5,682 bases of DNA from RGIG5675 sp050943435 (GTDB lineage Bacteria > Bacillota > Clostridia > Oscillospirales > Ruminococcaceae): the NCBI GenBank assembly GCA_050943435.1, contig JBMNPE010000087.1:1-5682 (forward strand), in the 5' to 3' direction. A program made the position numbers and the translations under genes. Of this stretch, positions 1-4,487 are shown piece after piece. The notes under the pieces were generated by a model. That model had not been told where the DNA came from. It did no database searches and saw nothing but the letters and a program-made list of their open reading frames with translations. Every line of letters begins with the position of its first letter. Position 1 is the first letter of the stretch.

Positions 1-303
1 GGGAGAAGCGTCGTGGATCCCAACAAGTGCATAGGATGCGGAATCTGCACTACAAGGTGCAAGTTCGACGCCATCCACCTCTACAGGGATCATCCCCAGA
101 ACACCGACATGAGGAAGGCCGAGGACAAGATAGGCGGACTTGTAGGATACGCAATCCCCAGGGCATTCAAGATTATCGCCAACAGCGGTTCCCAGGAAGC
201 CAAGATCATGAGGGAAAAGAAGCGCGAGTACAAGAAGACTCATTCGAGGGAGTTCGAGAAGGCTCATCCAATGACAGGAAACGCCTACACAGAGGAAAAG
301 TAA
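1..303 (+). CDS. C-terminal part of a 4Fe-4S (probably FAD-dependent) oxidoreductase, 5' end outside window
   Basis: The frame is open from base 1 to TAA at 301-303 and gives 100 visible residues. A GTG at base 13 is an internal codon rather than a convincing start, because the frame continues upstream and the ferredoxin motif follows at once. The motif CIGCGICTTRC (Cys at visible residues 10, 13, 16 and 20) is a single CxxCxxCxxxC 4Fe-4S site. After it comes KFDAIHL, then a Lys/Arg/Glu-rich tail with no further cysteines. Tails of this kind close multi-domain NAD(P)/FAD-dependent oxidoreductases related to glutamate synthase small subunits, where the cluster passes electrons to the flavin domain; that assignment is from family recall, since the flavin domain is not in view. 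A simple ferredoxin is less likely because of the single cluster and long charged tail. An 81-bp gap with a hairpin separates it from hypB on the same strand. Confidence 0.7.
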   Translation, partial: GRSVVDPNKCIGCGICTTRCKFDAIHLYRDHPQNTDMRKAEDKIGGLVGYAIPRAFKIIANSGSQEAKIMREKKREYKKTHSREFEKAHPMTGNAYTEEK

Positions 304-327
304 CAGAAGATTCCTGGGAACAGAAAA

Positions 328-356
328 GGCCGGCGGCCCTCTCGGGACCGCCGGCT
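328..356 (+). terminator. Hairpin between the oxidoreductase gene and hypB (weak terminator or attenuator)
   Basis: GCCGGCGG at 329-336 pairs with CCGCCGGC at 348-355, with a G-T pair outside it (328/356). Inside, CCC (337-339) can pair with GGG (344-346), leaving A347 bulged. The stem is very GC-rich, but the downstream bases (TGCTTATAA) hold only a poor T run, so termination may be partial. It lies 25 bases after the oxidoreductase stop and 28 bases before the hypB start. Confidence 0.5.
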
Positions 357-384
357 GCTTATAACGAGGACAGCAAGAGAAATC

Positions 385-1749
385 ATGGAAGAAAACCGCA
401 TAAGGATAATTGAACTCAAGGAGAGCGTGCTTGAGAACAACGATGCAGACGCAGAAAGGCTGAGGGAAGAACTCAGGGATGACGGCACGTATTTCATCAA
501 CCTGATGTCTTCACCCGGGTCCGGGAAAACCACGGTGCTGAGAGCCCTGCTGCCGCTGCTCAGGGATAAAGGGTTCAGGTGCGGGGTCATGGAGGCGGAT
601 ATCGATTCGGACGTGGACGCCAGGACTCTGCAGGAGGCTGGATGGAAAGCCATACAGCTTCACACCGGCGGAATGTGCCATCTGGACGCCCAGATGTCGA
701 GGCAGGGCCTCGACGGGCTCGGAACCGGCGATCTTGACGTCGTGTTCCTCGAGAATGTCGGAAACCTCGTGTGTCCCGCCGAATTCGACACCGGCGCGCA
801 CCTTTGCATGGTGATACTCGCCGTGCCGGAAGGCGACGACAAGCCCCTCAAATACCCCCTTATGTTCGAAAAGTCCGACATTGCGGTAATAAACAAGATC
901 GACTCCGCTCCTGCATTCGACTTCGACATGGACAGGGCCAGGGAGGGCATACGGATGAGGAACCCGGAAGCCGCAGTATTCCCGGTGTCCGGAAAGACTG
1001 GACAGGGCATTTCCGGGCTCGCAGACGAGATTGCGGACAGGGCCTTTAGATTCCTGGGAAGGAACGGAAAAAGCACTCCGGGATTCAAGACGATTGATCT
1101 GAGCCTCGATGTCAACGCCGCAAACGACGACATAGCATCCGAGATAAGGAGAAAGAACTCTTCCTCCGGATTATTCCTCGTAAATGTCATGGCTTCCCCC
1201 GGGGCCGGAAAGTCATCCGTGCTGCTGAGGACTGCCGGAGCCCTCAGGGGCAGGTTCGGCATAGGAGTCATGGAGGCCGACATCGACAGCGCAGTGGACG
1301 CCGAGAAGCTTGCAGGCGCAGGCGTCCGCACAATCCAGGTACACACGGGCGGGGAATGCGCGATGGACGCGGCCATGACCAGGGATGCTCTCAGAGAGTT
1401 CGACCTGTCGGGCCTCGACATAGTCTTCCTCGAGAACGTGGGTAACCTTGTGTGCCCGGCGGAAAACGACGTCGGAGCATCACTCAACGTCGAGATCCTT
1501 TCCGTGCCGGAGGGGGACGACAAGCCCCTCAAATACCCGCTCATGTTCAGGGTGTGCGACGCGGTGATAATAAACAAGATAGACACCCGCGAATTCTTCA
1601 GCTTCGACGATGAGGCTGCCGTCAGGAGGATACATGCCCTCAACCCGGAGGCGGAGGTATTCTTCCTCAGCGCAAAGACCGGGGAAGGGTTCCAGAGATG
1701 GACGGACTGGCTTGCAGAAAGGGTTGAAAACAGCAGAAAGGCCCGGTAA
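385..1749 (+). CDS. hypB: Tandem-fused HypB: two full hydrogenase nickel-incorporation GTPase domains in one protein
   Basis: HypB is a cytosolic SIMIBI-class GTPase that, with HypA, delivers Ni to [NiFe]-hydrogenase. The usual protein has one GTPase domain of roughly 210-290 residues; this one has 454 residues and two complete domains. Domain 1 (about residues 6-226) has P-loop SSPGSGKT (42-49), EADIDSDVDA (70-79), the metal-site pair Cys98-His99, ENVGNLVC with Cys130, KYPLMF, base-recognition NKID (170-173) and SGKTGQG. Domain 2 (about 234-447) repeats them: ASPGAGKS (270-277), EADIDSAVDA, Cys325, Cys357, NKID (397-400), SAKTGEG. In domain 2 Ala326 stands where the metal-binding His should be. 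There is no His-rich or CxxC nickel-storage N-terminus. ATG 385 gives the normal HypB N-terminus; GAGGA at 366-370 is far (14 bases) and AAGAGA at 375-380 is near but weak. HypB normally dimerises on GTP/metal binding, so the fusion may act as a built-in dimer (inference). No hypA or hydrogenase gene is visible. Confidence 0.93.
   Translation: MEENRIRIIELKESVLENNDADAERLREELRDDGTYFINLMSSPGSGKTTVLRALLPLLRDKGFRCGVMEADIDSDVDARTLQEAGWKAIQLHTGGMCHLDAQMSRQGLDGLGTGDLDVVFLENVGNLVCPAEFDTGAHLCMVILAVPEGDDKPLKYPLMFEKSDIAVINKIDSAPAFDFDMDRAREGIRMRNPEAAVFPVSGKTGQGISGLADEIADRAFRFLGRNGKSTPGFKTIDLSLDVNAANDDIASEIRRKNSSSGLFLVNVMASPGAGKSSVLLRTAGALRGRFGIGVMEADIDSAVDAEKLAGAGVRTIQVHTGGECAMDAAMTRDALREFDLSGLDIVFLENVGNLVCPAENDVGASLNVEILSVPEGDDKPLKYPLMFRVCDAVIINKIDTREFFSFDDEAAVRRIHALNPEAEVFFLSAKTGEGFQRWTDWLAERVENSRKAR
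400..1725 (+). repeat. In-frame tandem duplication inside hypB (two HypB units, offset 681 bp)
   Basis: Unit A is about 400-1062 and unit B about 1084-1725, joined by a short linker (around residues 227-233). Metal-site and NKID positions of the two units differ by exactly 227 codons (681 bases); the P-loops are offset by 228 codons, so one residue was lost between P-loop and metal site. At DNA level most of the repeat has diverged at third positions. One patch encoding the DDKPLKYP segment is identical over 23 bases (835-857 and 1516-1538). Confidence 0.85.
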
Positions 1750-1802
1750 CATATGGCAGTTTCCGGATGTCGCGCTGCAGCATCTGCACGGGCCCTGTAA
1801 AA

Positions 1803-1831
1803 TTGACAAATATTGAACGTGTTATTATAAT
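1803..1831 (+). promoter_or_regulatory. Consensus sigma-70 promoter of tRNA-Leu
   Basis: A -35 box TTGACA (1803-1808) and a -10 box TATAAT (1826-1831) are both perfect matches and are 17 bp apart. Transcription would begin near 1838, about 7 bases before the mature tRNA 5' end at 1845. It lies about 50 bases after the hypB stop codon, with no clear terminator between, so hypB transcripts may read into the tRNA. Confidence 0.9.
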
Positions 1832-1844
1832 AATTTCGCGTTTT

Positions 1845-1931
1845 GCGGATATGGCGGAACTGGCAGACGCGCTAGATTCAGGTTCTAGTGAATGAAAATT
1901 CATGCAGGTTCAATTCCTGTTATCCGCACCA
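1845..1931 (+). tRNA. tRNA-Leu(CAG)
   Basis: Acceptor stem GCGGATA (1845-1851) pairs perfectly with TATCCGC (1921-1927), followed by discriminator A1928 and encoded CCA (1929-1931). The D stem is GCG/CGC. The anticodon stem is CTAGA (1872-1876) with TCTAG (1884-1888), and the loop TTCAGGT gives anticodon CAG at 1879-1881, reading CUG leucine codons. A long variable arm (TGAAT/ATTCA with a GAAA loop) is typical of class II tRNAs. The T arm is GCAGG/CCTGT with loop TTCAATT. Total 87 bases; the gene looks intact. Confidence 0.97.
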
Positions 1932-1955
1932 ATGCACGGACGCTGTGCGTCCCCC

Positions 1956-1980
1956 AAAGCCCCGGCTCTGCCGGGGCTTT
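1956..1980 (+). terminator. Intrinsic terminator of the tRNA-Leu unit
   Basis: A perfect 11-bp stem AAAGCCCCGGC (1956-1966) / GCCGGGGCTTT (1970-1980) with a TCT loop. It is followed by CATTTTTGCC and TCTTTT, giving a good T-rich tail. It begins 25 bases after the tRNA CCA end. A smaller GCAC/GTGC inverted pair lies between tRNA and hairpin and may take part in 3' trimming. Confidence 0.9.
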
Positions 1981-2060
1981 CATTTTTGCCTCTTTTAATT
2001 CAGTTTTTACACAAACTCCAAAGCCTCGTAATCTTCCGGCTGTATTCACAGGTTTTGCAA

Positions 2061-2069
2061 TGATATAAT
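2061..2069 (+). promoter_or_regulatory. Extended -10 promoter upstream of the yhfC-like gene
   Basis: TGATATAAT at 2061-2069 is a perfect -10 hexamer (TATAAT, 2064-2069) with the TGn extension. The -35 region 17 bp upstream (2041-2046, TGTATT) is a poor match, which is common for extended -10 promoters. Initiation near 2076 leaves a leader of about 25 bases before ATG 2101. The strong terminator at 1956-1980 isolates this unit from the tRNA upstream. Confidence 0.7.
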
Positions 2070-2091
2070 AATGCTTTAGAAAGTGGAATCT

Positions 2092-2096
2092 GGAGG
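2092..2096 (+). promoter_or_regulatory. Ribosome binding site that sets the yhfC-like start at ATG 2101
   Basis: GGAGG at 2092-2096 is a full Shine-Dalgarno core with a short 4-base gap to ATG 2101. The alternative in-frame GTG at 2083 lies before this site and has no ribosome binding site of its own, so the 271-residue start is preferred. Confidence 0.75.
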
Positions 2097-2100
2097 CCCG

Positions 2101-2916
2101 ATGGAAAAGGTTTCGACATTCAAGATTTTCTGCATGGTGGTGGAATCCGCCGTGTGCCTGGCTCTGTTCCTCGTCCCGCTTATAAGGATCAGGCGGCAGA
2201 GGGGAGCGAGCAGAAGGCAGTTCTTCATAGGCGGAGCATCATACCTCTTCTTCGGGATAGGCATGCGGTACATGCTTCTGCAGACTTTCACCGATGAATT
2301 CGGCGACATAACCACGAAAAGATTTGCCTACGCGCTGTTTTCAGGCATTGCTGCCGCAGTCATTAATGAAGGCGGGAGGTACATAACCCTCAGGTTTGTC
2401 AACCGCAAGCACGACCAGCAGCGCGACGCTCTGATGTTCGGGACAGGATACGGCGGAACAGAAGCCATATTCTTCTCAGGCATTGCCGCATTTTTCGGAT
2501 TCACTTTCGCATCGGTCATAAACAACGGACAGATCGATGATCTTGTTGAAAGCTTTGACGCAAGCATGCAGGACACTGTGAGGCAGCAGATCGAGAGCAT
2601 GTATGCGATGAGCGGATGGGACTTTCTCGTGAGCACGCTGGAATGCTGCATTGTCTTCGTGCTCGAGGTGTCCCTGTCCATAATCATGTTCAAATGCGCA
2701 TATGAAAAGAAGAGCTGGAAGCTGTTCCTCACATGCGCTGGAATACATCTTGTCTATTCATTTGTGGCCCAGATTCTCACGGGGCTCATACCCGCCATCG
2801 TCATAGAGGTCATCCTGGCCTGCATAGCCGGCTTTGCGGCGTATCTCGCACACAAGGTGTTTCCGTCCATCAAAGAAGACGAGGAGAACGACGACTTTTG
2901 GGACAGCGTGGATTAA
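2101..2916 (+). CDS. YhfC-family (DUF2324) putative glutamic-type intramembrane protease
   Basis: The 271-residue product is strongly hydrophobic, with about seven or eight membrane segments (for example around 10-28, 42-60, 75-90, 111-140, 175-198, 207-229 and 231-252). It ends in an acidic cytosolic-type tail (EDEENDDFWDSVD). Two motifs recall the YhfC family: NEGGRY (Glu90, Arg93) in the third segment and GTGYGGTEAI (Glu121) in the fourth. A later His216 sits in a helix, GIHLVYS. YhfC proteins are proposed to be membrane-embedded proteases distantly related to CPBP/CAAX proteases; their substrates are generally unknown. In the members I recall, the second motif is GHGGxEA, so Tyr117 in place of His is a possible variation. 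The next gene encodes a CPBP protease and appears to overlap this one, which supports a shared role in cleaving or maturing membrane proteins. Substrate and activity are inference. Confidence 0.75.
   Translation: MEKVSTFKIFCMVVESAVCLALFLVPLIRIRRQRGASRRQFFIGGASYLFFGIGMRYMLLQTFTDEFGDITTKRFAYALFSGIAAAVINEGGRYITLRFVNRKHDQQRDALMFGTGYGGTEAIFFSGIAAFFGFTFASVINNGQIDDLVESFDASMQDTVRQQIESMYAMSGWDFLVSTLECCIVFVLEVSLSIIMFKCAYEKKSWKLFLTCAGIHLVYSFVAQILTGLIPAIVIEVILACIAGFAAYLAHKVFPSIKEDEENDDFWDSVD
2882..2886 (+). promoter_or_regulatory. Candidate ribosome binding site for the CPBP gene, inside the 3' end of the preceding gene
   Basis: AGGAG at 2882-2886 lies 11 bases before TTG 2898. The gap is rather long. 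A competing site, AAGGA at 2940-2944, lies 10 bases before GTG 2955. Which of the two is used is not settled by the sequence. Confidence 0.4.
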
Positions 2917-3830
2917 GTAAATTCAACAAGCCCGCATTCAAGGACGCCACTCTTGTGGGCGGGGCAATGATCATATTCTTCGGAGTGCAGAACCTGATGG
3001 CTCTCGGATATGCCTACCTTCCATGGGAGGCTGACCTGTCAGAGGTCGGCGGTCTGCTGCAGGAAATGTCGTACTATCTCTGCGGAATATTCCTTGCGAT
3101 ACTGTTCCTGAGGCGCCGCGACAGCGACGTCATGCTGAGGAGGACCTCGAAAGACAACGCCAGAATGGCTGTGCTGGTGTTTGCCGGCGGCTACATAGTA
3201 GTCATTGGCCTGAATCTTCTCTTCTATTATCTCACCGATGCCGTGGGACTCCAGAGCTACGACATACAGGACACTCCACCTGCTTCTGCCGGGGGCAGGA
3301 TCCTGAGGCTCATAGAGGTTTCTGTCATTGCCCCTGTCTTTGAGGAAATCTTGTTCAGGGGGCTGATACTCGGCAGGCTCAGAAAATACGGGAACGGCTT
3401 CGCGATTATTATCTCATCGCTGCTCTTTGCCTGTGCCCATTCCACCCTCTACGGAATCCCCGGGATATTCTTCCTTGCAGTGCTGTTCGCCTATGTGGAC
3501 ATCAAGTGCGATTCAATCTACCCGTCGATGGTGTTCCACTTCATAAACAACTTCTATGCCACCATCGTCTCGTATTACCAGGACAACATACCTGTCTACC
3601 TGGCAATCGCCTCAATAATGGGGATCGTCTTTTCAGGGTGCATGGTTGCCTTTGTGTTCCTGATCATCAAGGCTGAGAATTACAAAAAGAGGACGAAATC
3701 CCCTCTCCTCAAGGGAAAGCTCAGGGGCCCGTACGGAGCGGTATTTGCGTCTCCCACGATACTCATCTACCTCATATATTCTGTCTTTTCCCTTGTGTAT
3801 ACCACGCTCGCTGCTTCGGGACTCCGGTGA
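2898..3830 (+). CDS. CPBP-family glutamic intramembrane protease (CAAX protease/bacteriocin-processing type)
   Basis: With a TTG start at 2898 the product is 310 residues. The three CPBP (PF02517, Abi) motifs are all present: EExxxR as PVFEEILFRG (Glu149, Glu150, Arg154), FxxxH as FACAH (Phe177, His181), and HxxxN as FHFINN (His214, Asn218). These supply the catalytic Glu and His residues in the membrane. About eight hydrophobic segments are seen, including 18-38, 58-71, 91-112, 168-182, 187-201, 232-257 and 284-303. Bacterial members cleave or mature peptides and membrane proteins, some giving self-immunity to bacteriocins. The start is uncertain: TTG 2898 gives a basic N-terminus before the first membrane segment and overlaps the previous gene by 19 bases (translational coupling), while GTG 2955 (291 residues) and ATG 2967 are alternatives. 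The reading frame also extends upstream inside the yhfC-like gene, but that part is out-of-frame, basic and not protein-like. Family assignment is firm; substrate unknown. Confidence 0.88.
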   Translation: MGQRGLSKFNKPAFKDATLVGGAMIIFFGVQNLMALGYAYLPWEADLSEVGGLLQEMSYYLCGIFLAILFLRRRDSDVMLRRTSKDNARMAVLVFAGGYIVVIGLNLLFYYLTDAVGLQSYDIQDTPPASAGGRILRLIEVSVIAPVFEEILFRGLILGRLRKYGNGFAIIISSLLFACAHSTLYGIPGIFFLAVLFAYVDIKCDSIYPSMVFHFINNFYATIVSYYQDNIPVYLAIASIMGIVFSGCMVAFVFLIIKAENYKKRTKSPLLKGKLRGPYGAVFASPTILIYLIYSVFSLVYTTLAASGLR

Positions 3831-3855
3831 CGTGCACGGCCTGCACCGCGATGAC

Positions 3856-4311
3856 ATGACAAGAGACGAGTCTTTTATGGAAGAGGCCTTGAGAGAGGCT
3901 GAGAAGGCGCTGTCAGAGGATGAGATCCCTGTCGGCGCCATAGTTGTATCCCCGGGAGGCAGGATTGTCGGCAGGGGAAGGAACATGACAAAGAAAAAGG
4001 TCTCGGCTTCTGCCCATGCTGAAATGCAAGCAATAGAGGAAGCGTGCAGGACCCTCGGGTCCGAGAGGCTGGACGACTGCGAGCTGTTTACTACGCTCGA
4101 GCCGTGTCCGATGTGCACGGGATGCGCCATATGCGCGAGGATAAGGCGAGTGGTGTTCGGGAGCTTCGACCCCGATTTTGGTGCCCTCGGCGGGAAGGAG
4201 GATCTCTCCAGGACCTTCTTAAGGACTGGCATGGAGGTCATCGGGGGAGTCCTCGAAGAACGCTGCAGAGCACTCCTCGGGACCTTCTTCAGGGGCCGCC
4301 GGTCAAATTGA
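3856..4311 (+). CDS. tadA: tRNA-specific adenosine deaminase TadA
   Basis: TadA is a cytosolic zinc deaminase that converts A34 to inosine in the anticodon of tRNA-Arg(ACG), so that one tRNA reads CGU, CGC and CGA. The 151-residue length is normal. HAE (His54, Glu56) gives the first Zn ligand and the proton-shuttling Glu; LEPCPMC (Cys84, Cys87) gives the other two Zn ligands. IPVGAIVV and the FGSFDPDFGALGG segment are also typical. ATG 3856 gives MTRDESFMEEALREAEKAL, matching the family N-terminus, though no good ribosome binding site precedes it; ATG 3877 and GTG 3832 are alternatives. It begins 25 bases after the CPBP stop without a visible terminator or promoter, so it may be cotranscribed with the protease genes. 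The gene for its substrate, tRNA-Arg(ACG), starts 45 bases after its stop codon. Confidence 0.94.
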   Translation: MTRDESFMEEALREAEKALSEDEIPVGAIVVSPGGRIVGRGRNMTKKKVSASAHAEMQAIEEACRTLGSERLDDCELFTTLEPCPMCTGCAICARIRRVVFGSFDPDFGALGGKEDLSRTFLRTGMEVIGGVLEERCRALLGTFFRGRRSN

Positions 4312-4336
4312 CATTGATATTCTCTTGTGCTAATAT
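4308..4336 (+). promoter_or_regulatory. Promoter of tRNA-Arg, overlapping the tadA stop codon
   Basis: The -35 box TTGACA (4308-4313) is a perfect match and contains the tadA stop codon TGA (4309-4311). After 17 bp comes the -10 box TAATAT (4331-4336), four of six bases matching, preceded by an extended TGC (4328-4330). Initiation near 4343 would leave a leader of about 14 bases before the mature tRNA at 4357. Confidence 0.8.
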
Positions 4337-4356
4337 AGCTTTTGCTTTTCAGAAAT

Positions 4357-4433
4357 GCGCCATTAGCTCAGCTGGATAGAGCGTCTGGCTACGGACCAGA
4401 AGGCCTGGGATTCGAATTCTCAATGGCGCGCCA
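4357..4433 (+). tRNA. tRNA-Arg(ACG)
   Basis: Acceptor stem GCGCCAT (4357-4363) pairs with ATGGCGC (4423-4429), followed by discriminator G4430 and encoded CCA (4431-4433). The D stem is GCTC/GAGC. The anticodon stem TCTGG (4384-4388) / CCAGA (4396-4400) encloses loop CTACGGA with anticodon ACG at 4391-4393. The T arm is TGGGA/TCTCA (one G-U pair) with loop TTCGAAT. Total 77 bases. A34 is the known TadA target, and tadA lies directly upstream. Confidence 0.97.
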
Positions 4434-4440
4434 GAAAGCG

Positions 4441-4467
4441 GGAGGCAGAGATGTATTCTCTGCCTCC
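4441..4467 (+). terminator. Intrinsic terminator after tRNA-Arg, between convergent genes
   Basis: A perfect 11-bp stem GGAGGCAGAGA (4441-4451) / TCTCTGCCTCC (4457-4467) with a TGTAT loop, followed by the T-rich TTATTTATTCTT. It lies 7 bases after the tRNA CCA end. It may also slow transcripts coming from the minus-strand gene that ends at 4488, but the T run on that side (CGCTTTCTGG) is poor. Confidence 0.88.
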
Positions 4468-4487
4468 TTATTTATTCTTCGGAATTG

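Noticed and set aside
660..1643. Long minus-strand open frame (327 codons) opposite hypB
   Set aside because: It lies fully within a gene with unmistakable conserved motifs on the plus strand; its translation is rich in Ser/Ala/Pro with no recognisable domain. It is a shadow of GC-rich codon structure.
1753..1800. Short ORF of 15 codons (MAVSGCRAAASARAL) between hypB and the tRNA-Leu promoter
   Set aside because: It starts 3 bases after the hypB stop but has no good ribosome binding site and no protein-like features; such short frames occur by chance.
1932..2060. Possible mobile-element attachment site next to tRNA-Leu
   Set aside because: No repeat of the tRNA 3' end, integrase gene or element boundary is seen; the stretch holds a terminator and then a plain promoter region.
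2340..2486. Repeated TCAGGCATTGC word in the yhfC-like gene
   Set aside because: Both copies encode similar SGIAA helix segments; an 11-base match is not enough to call a repeat element.
2733..2897. Upstream extension of the CPBP frame back to ATG 2733
   Set aside because: This part is read out of frame inside the yhfC-like gene and gives a Arg/His-rich, non-membrane sequence unlike CPBP N-termini.
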